Assembly (NCBI RefSeq): GCF_007565055.1
Contig: NC_044568.1
Coordinates: forward strand, 37,847,156 to 37,911,155
DNA: 64,000 nt
Reading direction: 5' to 3'
From: Rhinopithecus roxellana
Lineage: Eukaryota > Chordata > Mammalia > Primates > Cercopithecidae
Each line of letters opens with the position of its first letter. The stretch's first letter is position 1. Under the pieces are notes generated by a model, which searched no databases, had not been told where the DNA came from, and worked only from the letters and a program-made list of their open reading frames with translations. Below, piece after piece: positions 23,255 to 34,530 of the stretch. The translations under genes and the position numbers were made by a program.

Positions 23255-23600
23255 TCATCAGTGCATAGCTGAGGATCAGTTTTGTTGAAGACTCAGTACT
23301 AAACACAAACAGAGGGAAAAAATGTGGTCTCTGTCTTTCACCTGATTGTAACTGTTAAGGAAAGCAAGTTTTGTGTTCAACTAACTATGATGAATGTGAA
23401 ACATGATAAATGACAAAAGTAGGGTAAAACAGGGAAGACTCCAGGAAGTATGGCATTTCAGCTGGACTTTGAAGAACAATAATATAGGAAAAGAAGGGAG
23501 GACATGCAAGCAGAGAATTGAAGCAAATCTACAAAGATAGAAAACACAGAAAAGTGGCGTCTAATGGTAGAAGAAGCTGTGGGTATCCTGAAAATTTTGG
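23255..23600 (-). mobile_element. L2 LINE fossil, antisense
   Basis: The order is that of reversed L2: AAACACAAACAGAGGGAAAA with GGTCTCTGTC, then CAGGGAAGACTCCAGGAAG, CATTTCAGCTGGACTTTGAAG and GGACATGCAAGCAGAGAATTG. It is diverged and only the 3' part of L2 is present. Confidence 0.65.
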
Positions 23601-24290
23601 TTTATGTATGTATTTATTTTTGAGTGGTTCAAAAGCTTTCAGGAGATTTTCACACCCATCACCAACACCACCACCTGGTTTAAAAAAAATAATGTAGGTT
23701 TAGAATGCTGAGTACAAGAAGGTGAAATTAGGAGTGTGTGGTTCTGCTTTACCTTAGGAAAACTGGGAATTTACAAAGATAAGTATACATTTATCCAGTT
23801 TACAAATTAGCAGGAATAGGATTTTCTAATATACCCAGCATTTTGAATTATAATCTTCATTTACTTAAACTTAATCTTCATTACTATAAATTTTTGAAGG
23901 GATAGGTTGAAACTCATGTATTGAGAGAAATAATGGGCCTATGATGCATGATTATTGTATTTTTTTATTTAGGAGTATTTTACTTTTTTTCCCCAATGTA
24001 GGTCTTTGGAGATAGAACTGGAACCCATGTCCTGAAAAGCAAATATATGAAGACAAAATTAAAGACTAAACTCAAATAATTAAATAACTTTTTAAAGATT
24101 TTATAACTATTTAGTTGCAGAGCTGAAACATCCCTGGAAATTTGCCTCTTCATTCCATTTTTTTCTTTTAACCAAGGGTAAAATTACTTGTAGTTTAGAG
24201 GTTGAGAATATGGGGGATTAGTGCATTTAAAGCTCACTTTTATGCCACTTCCTCAACTTCCCCTTTTCTCAGATTTTTTTCTATTTTTAA
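23601..24290. other. AT-rich unique sequence, no gene seen
   Basis: No repeat or gene is recognisable in this interval. Confidence 0.6.
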
Positions 24291-24480
24291 GTTTTATTTT
24301 TAATTGACAAATAATAATTATATATACTGATGGGGTATAATGTGATATTTCAATACACATATACATTGTGAAATGACCAACTCAGGCTAAATAGCGTATC
24401 CATCACCCTAAATAGTTCTCATTTCTTTGTGGTGAGAACAGTTGAAATCTTCTTTTTAAGCTATTTTAACATATAGAGCA
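24291..24480 (-). mobile_element. L1M 3'-terminal fragment, antisense
   Basis: It reads TTTTAATTGACAAATAATAA, then TGATGGGGTATAATGTG, CATTGTGAAATGACCAACTC and TTTGTGGTGAGAACAGTTG. This is the terminal L1M 3'UTR in reverse. It is cut off where the sense-strand L1 begins at about 24493. I do not see its continuation on the far side of that element, so simple nesting is not shown. Confidence 0.8.
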
Positions 24481-24492
24481 CATATATTTCCC

Positions 24493-25850
24493 AAAATGGC
24501 ATCTTGGAGGCTTTCAGCATGCCTCAGCCACTTGGTAATAGCAAGGTAGTGCTTAAAAATAAACTCTCTGAGCCTTAATTCAAGAAGGAAAATGGGAATC
24601 CACTATAATCCTGAAGGACATCCCAGATCCCAGGGAGCAGAATGCTGGCAAACAGCCACCGTGATGGCATCCATCTGATAAAAGTGAGTGAAGCGCCAGT
24701 GCTTTTTAAAAGCACAGTGCCTCCCTCTGTGACCCACCTTTCCGCTGGGGATCAGAGCAATTCAGGCTGAGGAAGAACGCTTGGTTTCTCCCAATCCCTG
24801 GAGCTAATTGAGGAGAGTCTTAGAGATGCATGGAAAGACACAGGAAAAAACTGTGTCTCTTCCAGGCCCAGGACTGAGAGCAGGACACCATTTGCAATCC
24901 AGGTGCATGCTAAGACAATCATTCTTAGGCTACCCAGCAGAATGCCTGCACAGGCATTTTAGTCTCAGGCCAGAAATTGGAGTGCCTGCTCTGGAGTGAG
25001 GGGGAGGCCTCTACTGTCAGAACTGTGGAAAGCACCTCAGCAGTTGGTGCTGGAATTGTGCTCTCCCCTCTTGCAAGCCCGAATCAGGAGGATAACTGCT
25101 ACAGCTGTAGTTTTTCCTCAGCAGCAAGACCTGCACCCACCACCAGCTTGGCAACCTGGAATTAATCTGCATGTGCCATTGCTGGGTGCCCCATTCTGCT
25201 CTGTTGAGATTGTGGGGCATCAGGGCCTGGTCCACTTCATGCCTAGGCAGTTGGAGCATCCACTGACCAGAACCAGCAGCCTGAGTTGCCCCACCCCTCC
25301 TGTGCACAGATCTTGTTGCAAGGGAAACCCTCTTCACTCCACATTTAGGCACATCTCCAGGCATCTGCAGTACCCACTTCCCTCGATTAAGAATGTAGGC
25401 TGCCTCCAACTACATGAAGAGAGCTCGGGGTGAAGGAGATTTCTCAGCTCCACAACTAGGCACACCTCTGAGTGCACTGTGGCCACTCACTGGATTCTCC
25501 CTCAGTTCTGGTGTTTCTCCAGCCATCAAGGATCTGTAGGTAAATCTGCCTGGCTTGGTCCTGCCCTTTCTAGTCTATGCACCCTATGGGGTTGAGGAGG
25601 AAGCTCGGACCACAGTGTAGTCCATGTATCAGCCCATTGTCTGGGGCAACAGAGAGCTTCTTCTAGTAAACAAGGATCAAGTATATACCAAGCCACACTG
25701 ACAACAGGTGGCTCTCACCTATAAGTGCCATCTGCTGGTTGTAGGTTCAGCTGTAGAGCCCGATATAAAACCTGCCAAAAGAAGTGTGTAGGGCTATAGA
25801 AGAAAAGCCAAATGATGCCACTCAGCATTCTGTATACTCATACCACCTAG
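24493..25850 (+). promoter_or_regulatory. L1 5' leader (internal promoter region, decayed)
   Basis: A moderately GC-rich leader of about 1.35 kb precedes the ORF1 remains. In this family the leader carries an RNA polymerase II promoter. No intact promoter motif can be demonstrated here. The overlapping frames at 24808-25433 are leader shadows and not genes. The leader differs clearly from the GC-rich L1-like block at 3230-4553. Confidence 0.6.
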
Positions 25851-26079
25851 GGAGCGGAGATAAGGAAAAGGGAAAGGAAAAAAAAAATATTATAGAAAAA
25901 GAAAGAGGAAGAAAAATATCCTACCCACATGAAAATAATTAGAAAAAATTACAAGTGTCAGCGTCTTCACATGAGAAGAAATTAGTGCAAGAATTCTGGC
26001 ACCATGAAAAATCTGAATGTAGTGACACCCCCAATGTATTACACTAGCTCTCCAGCAATGGTGCCTAACTAAAATGGAA

Positions 26080-26900
26080 ACTCAAAAATAACAGATAAAG
26101 CATTCAAACCATGGACTGCAATAAAGCTCAATGAGGTCCAAGATGAGGTCGAATATCAACATTAAAAAAAACTTCTAAAGCAATCCAGAACATGAAGGAA
26201 GAGATAAGCATCTTAAAATTAAATCAGAGCTTCTAGAGTTGAAAAACTCACTTAAAAATGTCAGAACACAACTGAAAGCTGTATCAATAGGTTGAACCAA
26301 GCAGAATAAAGAATTTCAGATATTGAAGACTGGTTTTTCTAACTAAACCAGTTAGATAAAAATAAAGAAAAAAAAGAACAAAGTCTTCAAAAAAATGTGG
26401 GATTACATAAAGTGATAAAACCTATAAATAATTAGCATTCCTGAGAGAGAAGGGAAAAAGTAAATAACCAGGAAACATGTTTAAGGTAATAATGTAAGAA
26501 AACATTTCTAATATTGTTAGAGATGTAGACATCTGCATACAGGATATCAAGAAAATATCTGCAAGATACTATACAAAATGAATATCACCAAGGCATATAT
26601 TCACCAGAATGTCCAAGGTCAATTCTGAAAAAAAATGGCCAGACGAGGTACAAAGGGAATCCCATCAGGCTAACAATAGACTTCTCAAAGAAATCTTATA
26701 AGCCAAGAGAGATTGGGGGCCTATTTTCAGCAATCTTAAAGAAAAAATATCTTAACCAAGAATTTCAAACCCCACCAAACTAAGCTTCAGAAGCAAATGA
26801 GAAATAAATGCTTTTCAAGGCAAACAAGTGCTAATGGAATTTGTTACCACCGGATGAGCCTTACAAGAGATACTTAAGGGATCTCTAAACATGGAAACAA
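26080..26900 (+). pseudogene. L1 ORF1 remains
   Basis: The sequence matches the L1 ORF1 coding region, which in intact elements encodes an RNA-binding, trimerising chaperone of L1 RNA. Landmarks are GAATTTCAGATATTGAAGAC, CATTCCTGAGAGAGAAGGG, AGATACTATACAAAATGAAT, GGGAATCCCATCAGGCTAAC and GAGATTGGGGGCC. In-frame stops and small indels break it throughout, so no ORF1 protein can be made. It ends just before the spacer to the ORF2 remains. Confidence 0.8.
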
Positions 26901-28147
26901 AAGAACAATATACACCACTATAAAAACACATATAGCCTATATGTGTTTACACAGATCCTATAAAGCAGCCATACAATAGAAAATACAAAGCAACCAGCTA
27001 ACAACTTCACAATTGGATTAAAATCTCACATGTCAATACTAACCTTGAATACACATTATTTAAAAGCCCTACTTAAAAGGCAGAGAATGGTGAGTTGGAT
27101 TCAAAAACAGATCCATCAGTCTGCTGTTTCTAAGAGATCTGTCTCACACATAAAAAACACATGACACCCATAGGCTCCAAGTAAAGGGCTGGAGAAGGAT
27201 CTACCATGCAAACAGAAAATTTAAAAAGCAGACACAGGTCCACTATTCCCATATCAAGTCAAACAGACTTTAAACCAATAACAGTACAAAAGGACAAAGA
27301 AGGGCATCATACCATGAGAAAGGGTTCAATTCTACAAGAATACTTAACTATCTTAAATATATACACATCCAATATTGGAGCACCCAGATTTATAAAACAA
27401 ATACTTCTAGACCTACTAAAAGCTTTAGACAACCACATAATAAGAATGAGGGACTTCAATACCCCATTGACAGCAATAGACAATTTATCAAGGCAGCAAA
27501 CTAACAAAGAAATTCTGGGCTTAAACTTGATACTTAAACAATTGGACCTAATAGACATCTACACAATACTCACAGAATATCCAGTCTTCTCATCTGCACA
27601 GAGCATACACCAAGACCAACCACGTGCATGACCGTAAAGCAAGTCTTAATAAATCCAAAAGAAACACGAAATCATACCAATCATACTGTCACATCAGAGT
27701 GAAATGAAAGTAGAAATCAATACCAAGAAGATCTCTCAAAGCCAAACAGTTACGAGGAAGTTAAACTACATGCCCCCGAATGACTACTGCATAAAGAATG
27801 AAATTAAGGCAAAAAATTTTAAACTTTGTTGAAACAAATGAAATTAGAGACACAGCATACTAAAATCTCTGAGATACAGCTAAAGCAGTGTTAAGAAAGT
27901 TTATAGTGCTAAATACCTACCTCAAAAAGCTAGGAAGATCTCCAATTAGCAATCTAACATTACATCTAAAGGGATTAGGAAAACAAGAACAAACTAACCC
28001 CGAAGTTAGCAGAAGAAAAAAAAAAACTGAAATCAGAGTGAAACTGAATGAAATTGAAACCAAAACCTTCATACAAAGTATTAATGAAAATAAAAGTTGG
28101 TTCCTTGAAAGTATAAACATCACTAGACTGCCACCTAGATTAACCAA

Positions 28148-28180
28148 AAAAAAAAAAAGAAAAAGAGAGAGAGAGAGAAG
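28148..28180. repeat. A-run and (GA)n inside L1 ORF2
   Basis: An A-rich run passes into a short pure GA microsatellite within the L1. It probably grew from the A-rich L1 strand after insertion. Confidence 0.8.
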
Positions 28181-30076
28181 TTTCAAATTAGCACAATCAG
28201 AAACAACAATGGTGACATTACAACCACTCCCACAGAAATATAAAAGACTATCAGAGACTATTATGAAGACCTTTATGCACACACACTAGAAAATATAGAG
28301 GAAATGAATGAATTCCTGGTCGCACAATCTCCTAAGTTTGAGTCAGCAAGAAATTGAAACACTGAACATATCAATATTACATTTTGAAATTAAATCAGTA
28401 ATCAAAAACTTACCAACCAAAAAACAAGTCCCAGAACAGATAGACTCACAGTAAAATTCTACCAGTTGTACAAAGAAGAGCTGGGGTACCAATTCTACTG
28501 AAACTCTTCCAAAGAGTTGAGGAGTAGAGACTCCTTCCTAAATCATCCTGCAAAACCAGCATCACTCTACTACTAAAACCTGGGAAAAACACAATGAAGA
28601 AAACAAACTACAGGCCAAAATTTCTGATGAACAGAGACACAAAAATCTTTGCTAGTACTTAACATAGTACTAGCAAACCAAATCTAATGCCGTATCAAAA
28701 GTTAACTCGCCATGATCAAGTAGGCCTCATTCTGGAATCCAAAGTTGATTCAATATATGTAAATCAATAAATGTGATTTACCACATAATCAGAATGTATA
28801 CTCCTAGATACAGAAAAAGCTTTCAATAAAATCCAACATCCTTTCATGATAAAACCATCAAGGAATTAGGCATCAAAGGAATATAACTCAAAATAATAAG
28901 AACCGTCTATGAGAAGGTCATAGCCAATGTCACATTGAATGAGCAAAAACTGGAAGCATTCCTCTTGATAGCTGTAATAAGACAAGGATGCCCACTCTCA
29001 CCACTCCTATTCAATGTAGCACTGAAAGTCTCAGCCAGAGCAAGTAAACAAGATAAAAAAGTTAAAGGCATCCAAATTTGAAGAAAGGAAATCAAACTAT
29101 TTATCTTTGAAGATGATATGATTTGATATCTGGAAAACCCCTTCGTCTCTCCCCAAAAGCTACTAGATCTGATGAATAATATCTGCAAAATTTCAGGATA
29201 CAATACCTTTTCTATACATAAAAAAATGTCCAAACAGAGAGCCAAATCAAGAACACAATATCATTTACAATAGCCACAAAAAATAAAATAACTAGAAATA
29301 CACCAAACCATCAAGGTGAAATAATATCTACAAAGAGAACTACAAACTACTGAAAGATATCATAGATGACACAAACAAATAGAAAAACATTCTATGTTAA
29401 TGGATTGTAAGAATCAATATCATTAAAATGGTTATACTGCTCAAGGCAATCTACAGATTTAATGTATTTCTTTAAAGTTACCGATGTCATTTTTCACTGA
29501 ACTAGAAAAAAACTATTCTAAAGTTCACATGGAATCAAAAAAGAGCCCAAATAACCAAAACTATCCTAAGCAAAAAGAACAAAGCTGGTAGCATCACATT
29601 ACTTTACTTCAAACTATACTGACCTTCAAACTATAAGGCTTCAGTAACTAGAACTGCATGGTACTGGCACAAAAACAGATATATAGACCAATGAAACAGA
29701 ATAGAAAACCCAGAAAAAAAGGCATACTTCTATAGCTATCTGATTTTCAACAAAGTCAACACAACTAAGCAAAGGAGAAAGGACTCTCTATTTAATAAAT
29801 GCTGCTGAGATAGCTGGCTAGCCATATGCAGAAGAATAAAACTGGACCCCTACTTTTTCCCATATATAAAAATTAACTGAAGATGTGTTAAATATTTAGA
29901 CATAAGACATCGAGATATAAGAATCTTGGACAAAAACCCAGGAAACATATTCTGGACATTGGCCTTTGGAAAGAATTTATGACTAAGTCCTCAAAAGCAA
30001 TTGCAACAAAAACAAAAATTGAAAAGTGGGACCTAATTATACTAAAGAGCTTCTGCACAGCAAAATAAACTATCAG

Positions 30077-30380
30077 ATTGGGCACAGTGGCTCATGCCTG
30101 TAACACTTCGGGAGGCTGAGGCAGTTGGATCACTTGATGCCAGGAGTTGGTGATCAGCCTGGCCAAAGTGGTGAAACCCCTTGTCTACAAAAAATACAAA
30201 CATTAGCGAGGCATAGTGGTGCACACCTGTAATCCCAGCTACTTGAGAGGCTGAGGCATGAGAATCGCTTGAACCCGGCAGGTGGAGGTTACAGTAACCT
30301 AGATTGCACTACTGCACTCCAGCCTGGGCAATAGAGTAAAACCAGGTCTCAAAAAACGAAAACAAAACAAAACAAAAAAG
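30077..30380 (+). mobile_element. Alu (J/S type) inserted in the L1 ORF2 remains
   Basis: A dimeric Alu in sense orientation starting ATTGGGCACAGTGGCTCATG and ending in an AAAAC-rich tail. ACTATCAG stands at both sides (30069-30076 and 30388-30395). The L1 reading resumes after the second copy with CAGAGTAAACAGACAACC, so the insertion site is proven by the broken ORF2. The Alu lost part of its left arm around AATCCCAGCACTT. It is older than the three monkey-type AluY copies. Confidence 0.93.
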
Positions 30381-31332
30381 AAGAGATACTATCAGCAGAG
30401 TAAACAGACAACCTACAGAATGGGAGAAAATATTCATAAACTATGCATCTGACAAAGATCTAATTTCCAGAATCTATAAGGAACTTAAACAACAAGCAAA
30501 TGCAAACAACCCATTAAAAAAACGGCCAAAAGACATGAACAGACACTTCTCTAAATAAGACATACAAGTTCCAATAAACATGAAAAAATGTTCCACGCCA
30601 ATAATCAGATAAATGCAAATGAAAACCACTATGAAATACCATATAGCAACAGTCAGAATGACTATTATTCAAAAGTCAAAAAACAACAGTTGCTGGCAAG
30701 GCTGCAGAGAAAAGGAATACCTATACACTGTTGGTAGGAATGTAAATTAGTTCAGCCAAGCAGTGTGGAGATTTCTCAAAGAACTTAAAACAGAACTACC
30801 ATCCATCTCAGTAATCCCATTATTGGGTATATGTCCAAATGAAAACACATTTTCTACCAGTAAGGCACATGCACTTGAATGTTCTTTGTAGTGCTATTCA
30901 CAATAACAAAGACATTGAATAAATCTAGTTGCCCATCAATGATGGATTGGATAGACAATGTGGTACATATATATCATAGAATACTATGCAGTCATAAAAA
31001 TGAAAATATCAGATTCTTTGCCCTGAAAGGATGGAGGTGAAGACCGTTTTCCTAAGTTAATTAATGCCTGGAAGATACGGCATAGTCTCACTTACAAGTG
31101 TGAGCTAAACATTGGGTACTCATGGGCATAAAGATGGGAACGATAGAAACTGGGGACTACTGAAGGTAGAAGGGAGAGAGGGAGACAAGGATCAAAAACT
31201 TGTGGATTCTATGCTCACTTCTTGGGTGATGGGATCATTTGTATCCCAAACCTCAGCATCACGCAATATACCCAAGTAATAACCCTGGACATGTACCCAC
31301 TGAATCTAAAATAAAAGATGGAAAAAAGAAAA

Positions 31333-31465
31333 TATACAACTCATCTGCCATGTCTTCCGTCTTCAATCCCTTTTCCTTGCCTCTCTTCCTATTCTGGAAG
31401 TTGTCTGCCACTTCTCTCTGTTTTCAGGGTGAGTTTATAGCGGGAAACGCAAATGGCGAGGATGT
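31333..31465. other. unique spacer between L1 tail and purine tract
   Basis: About 130 bp of non-repeat sequence. It contains CTCTCTGTTTTCAGGGTGAG, which resembles splice sites by chance. No gene evidence is present. Confidence 0.5.
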
Positions 31466-31660
31466 AGGAGGGAGGAGTAAGGTCGGGAGGGAGAGGGCGG
31501 AGCGGGGAGGGAGGAGGGAGGGGGGAGGGAGGGAGGGAGGGCGGAGGGAGGGAGGGAGTGAGGGAGGGAGGGAGGAGGTGAGTGAGGAGAGGAGGAGGGA
31601 GGGAGGTAGGCGGAGGGCGGACGGAAGAGGCAAGTGGGGACGGAAGGAAGGGCAGATGGA
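31466..31660. repeat. GGGA/GGAG-type purine-rich tract
   Basis: The plus strand is almost pure purine, built from GGGA, GGAGG and occasional GCGG units. It contains many G triplets at close spacing, which is compatible with G-quadruplex formation. The R/E/G-rich translation (31239-31670, 143 codons) and its proline/serine-rich antisense (31424-31684) are low-complexity artefacts. Confidence 0.93.
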
Positions 31661-31699
31661 ATTGGAATGACGGGGCTGCTTCATTTATTCTTGCTTTGA

Positions 31700-31925
31700 T
31701 CTTTCTTTCTTTTCTGGATTTTTTTCTTTCTTTCTTTCTTCTTTCTTTCTTCTTTCTTTCTTCTTTCTTTCTTTCTTCTCTTTCTTTCTTCTTTCTTCTT
31801 CTTTCTTTTTTCTTTCTTTCTTTCTTTCTTCTTTCTTTTTCTTTCTCTTTTCTTTCCTCCTTCCTTCCTTTTCTTTCTTTCTTTTCTCTCTCTTTCTCTC
31901 CTTTCTTTCTTTCATCCTTTCTTTC
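31700..31925. repeat. TTTC/TTC pyrimidine-rich tract
   Basis: About 225 bp of nearly pure pyrimidine on the plus strand, made of TTTC, TTC and TCCTTCC units. Such mirror-like homopurine-homopyrimidine DNA can form intramolecular triplexes. The F/S/L-rich frame at 31582-32043 and the K/E/R-rich frame at 31685-31936 are artefacts. Confidence 0.95.
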
Positions 31926-31934
31926 AGTAGTATC

Positions 31935-32399
31935 AATAAATTTCCTTTTAAATTTTTATTCTTATTATTGCTGTAAAAACACTTTACATGAAATCTACCC
32001 TCTTAAATTTTTAAGTGTACCAATACAGTATTCTGAACCGTAGGCAAAATATTGTTCACTAGATCTCTGGAACTTATTCATCATACTTAGCTGAAACTTT
32101 ATACTTACTGATTACTGATTCCATGTTTGCTCCTCCCCCACAATCCCTGACAATCACTATTCCATTCTCTAAAACTAAGGGTTTTACTGGTTTTACTCTT
32201 TTAGATATGTTGCATAAATGAAATCATGTGGTATTTTCCTTCTGTAACTGACTTATTTCACTTAGTATAATATCCACAAGATCCATCTACATTGTCACAT
32301 AAATCAGAATTTCCTTCTTTTTAAAGGCTGAAAAAATATTCCATTGTATAAATATTTCACATTTTCTTTATCCACTCCTCCATCGATGAGCATATAGGG
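31935..32399 (-). mobile_element. L1M 3' end, antisense
   Basis: It reads through TCTGGAACTTATTCATCATA, AGCTGAAACTTTATACTTAC, TGAAATCATGTGGTATTTTC, ACTTATTTCACTTAGTATAAT and CATCGATGAGCATATAGGG. This is the reversed 3'UTR and ORF2 end of an old L1. It breaks off at about 32399, where sense-orientation L1 sequence follows. Confidence 0.83.
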
Positions 32400-32401
32400 A
32401 T

Positions 32402-32440
32402 AGAAAAACCTATAGTAATTAAAACAGTATGGTACCAGCC
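32402..32440 (+). mobile_element. short sense L1 ORF2 piece at the broken end of an antisense L1
   Basis: The stretch ACCTATAGTAATTAAAACAG followed by TATGGTACC matches a sense ORF2 block that lies well upstream of the adjoining antisense segment. It is only about 39 bp, so the assignment is moderate. The AluY inserted just to its right. Confidence 0.55.
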
Positions 32441-32462
32441 TGTATATATACATCCATTTTCT

Positions 32463-32779
32463 TTTTTTTTTTTTTTTTTTTTTTTTGAGACGGAGTCTCG
32501 CTGTGTCACCCAGGCTGGAGTGCAGTGGCCGGATCTCAGCTCACTGCAAGCTCCGCCTCCCGGGTTTACGCCATTCTCCCGCCTCAGCCTCCCAAGTAAC
32601 TGGGACTACAGGCGCCCGCCACCTCGCCCGGCTAGTTTTTTTTTTTTTTTTTGTATTTTTTAGTAGAGATGGGGTTTCACCGTGTTAGCCAGGATGGTCT
32701 CGATCTCCTGACCTTGTGATCCGCCCGTCTCGGCCTCCCAAAGTGCTGGGATTACAGGCTTGAGCCACCGCGCCCGGCC
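32463..32779 (-). mobile_element. AluY, Old World monkey type, with clean 17-bp TSD
   Basis: A full-length antisense Alu with a long T tail on the left and an expanded internal T run at 32636-32652. It bears monkey-lineage variants (GGCCGGATCTCAGC, CACCTCGCCCGGCTAG, GGCTTGAGCC). The target duplication TATACATCCATTTTCTT is intact at the right side (32780-32796) and merges with the T tail on the left (from 32447). Low decay and an intact duplication make it one of the youngest insertions here. The 67-codon frame at 32485-32688 is an artefact. Confidence 0.97.
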
Positions 32780-32796
32780 TATACATCCATTTTCTT

Positions 32797-34530
32797 AAAT
32801 TGCATTTGATCTTTATTTCTCTTTTCTTTCCAGCCATCATGCTATGTGACAAATGATGATTAATGACCTTAAGAAAGATTTCCTACTGTATAATATCTGT
32901 CCCAAAACATACACTTCTTCTTCATTTATAAGATTTCCTGAAACTGACATCATTTTTTTAGTTTAGATGTGGAATATGTTCTAGGTATTATTTTTTTAAA
33001 CCAAATAACTGAATATGCTAAAAGAGAAAAGAGAGCTAATATGTCACCAAAGAGTATAATGCATGCACAATTACTAATTCTAAGTGTTTCAAATATAATA
33101 AAGAGAAGTTGTCTCTTGACAATGTAATGATGCAGAGTAGAGTAAGTTTGGGGAATTATCATCTGAAAATGGAAAATTAGTGTTTTACAAAAAATATTGT
33201 ATGATCCTGATTATTATTCAACTCTACGATGAATTTACAAGCTCTGTATCAGCCTAAGATTTCCAAAAGTATACGTTTTGTTGATCTTCAAAGAATTTTA
33301 GCTTTTACGCTGATATCTGTCATTATCTGGAACAGGACGTAAAAGCTTCTTTGGTATTTAGTTGATGATTTTAGCTCTGCTTCCCTCTCATTTCTTTTTA
33401 AAATTTTATCAGGGGAGAAAACAGCTATTCTAAATCCTTTAAAATATACATTGTTCAAAAAGTCTATAAGAATTCATTTGAAAATTTTGGTAGAAAAGCC
33501 GTAATCTTTTTGCCACTTTTAGGAATGCTGGTGATAGGTGAGTAAGTGAATTGTACTTAGATTCCCCCAAAGCAAAGACCAAACAAGATGGTTTCATGTC
33601 ACACTGTGATAGGGAAGTGATTGATACTTCTGGACACATTCCGATAAGATAAGCACAGGGTCCTCAGGTGCCACATATGAGCTGGGTATACTAAGATTAA
33701 ATGTTTAACACTGTAGGAACTGGAGTAGCTATACAGCTGTCATGTCATTAAGGTCCTGATAGAGTGATCATCTTGCCCCCATTCTCTTGGGCCTTTTCTA
33801 GTTTAGCACTGGATGTTCCATGTCCTAAAGTTACTCTCAGTTCTGGGTAAATCAAGACAGATGGCTACGTTATCTCCACACTAGATACAAAGTAAAGCAT
33901 CATGTAGACTTGTAAAATGACGTGAAACTCAAAAGATTCCCTTATATGTACACAATTTTATATATTAAATAAACAGCTTATATGAACATGCTTTGCAACT
34001 CTTATAATAATACAGTGTCCACAGGTTATCATCTCAGTTTTATGAGTGAGAGAATGCATATGCTTATTGCCCAGGTGCCATAGTCTATAAGGAGATCCAG
34101 ATCTTAAATTTAAGAAACTTGAACTCCACAAATAAAAATGTATCTGTCTTCTTTGACAAGATATATAGAAGTACAAGGGAGACCAAGTCAACTGTGTGGT
34201 CTCTTTTGTGAGAAAAAAAGACACACACACACACACAAACAAACAAACTGGCATTTTAGGTCTGAAACTTAAATGGAACATTCTGGGCATCTTGAAGTTT
34301 AAGGTTTCATTCCCTGATGATAAGGACAGGCAACAAGTGAGAGGTTTTAATCAGTAACACCACAAGCCCAATTACTCTTATTGTCCAAGCCTAAAATTTG
34401 AAGGAAAATAAAGACTCTCTAATATAAAGGATACCTGCCCAACCTGGGAGAGGCTATGAACATGACTGAGGAATGATGCATTGTGGAAAAGAGAGAGAGA
34501 AATGAAAGTTTAGAAGGAAAAAAAAATTGC
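32797..34530. other. AT-rich unique sequence, no gene seen
   Basis: No gene or repeat family is recognised, apart from an AC/AAAC microsatellite at 34220-34248. Frames 32950-33162, 33439-33639 and 33958-34290, all on the minus strand, have no recognisable domain. Confidence 0.55.
34220..34248. repeat. (AC)n(AAAC)n microsatellite
   Basis: A short AC run passes into three AAAC units. Confidence 0.85.

Larger units (their letters stand above)
26960..31010 (+). pseudogene. L1 ORF2 remains (endonuclease and reverse transcriptase)
   Basis: Intact ORF2 encodes an AP-type endonuclease and a reverse transcriptase that copy L1 RNA at the target site. The endonuclease part is best kept at 27206-27631 (141 codons), where GAPRFIKQ and RDFNTP are visible; the D and N of the catalytic DFN motif remain. 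The reverse transcriptase part still shows RQGCPLSPLLFN at about 28981-29016. The FADD active-site block, however, has become FEDD near 29104 and is followed by a stop. Further stops, frameshifts and a sense Alu at 30077 disrupt it. The 133-codon frame at 27888-28289 is linker sequence enlarged by an A/GA-rich run. The gene is dead. Confidence 0.88.
24493..31332 (+). mobile_element. near full-length L1 (L1PB/L1MA-era), sense, inactivated
   Basis: The order is that of a whole LINE-1: a 5' leader starting AAAATGGCATCTTGGAGG, an ORF1-like region near 26080-26900, an ORF2-like region near 26960-31010, and a short 3'UTR ending CCACTGAATCTAAAATAAAA with an interrupted A tail. Total length without the inserted Alu is about 6.5 kb, close to complete. 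Every long frame is broken by stops and indels. A sense Alu has inserted into ORF2 at 30077. Its similarity to primate L1 is clear, but divergence and the leader type put it well before L1PA elements active in recent monkeys. I could not match a target duplication with confidence. Confidence 0.9.

Noticed and set aside
24808..25433. Overlapping 63-, 62-, 145- and 130-codon frames
   Set aside because: All lie in the leader of the sense L1 and have no independent support.
31400..31440. Splice-like CTCTCTGTTTTCAG and GGTGAGT
   Set aside because: Acceptor- and donor-like words touch each other with no exon between them, next to an L1 tail and simple repeats.
31239..32043. Long open frames (143, 153 and 83 codons) on both strands with repetitive E/G/R, F/S/L or K/E translations
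   Set aside because: They are translations of GGGA and TTTC simple repeats. Their length comes from the absence of stop words in such tracts.
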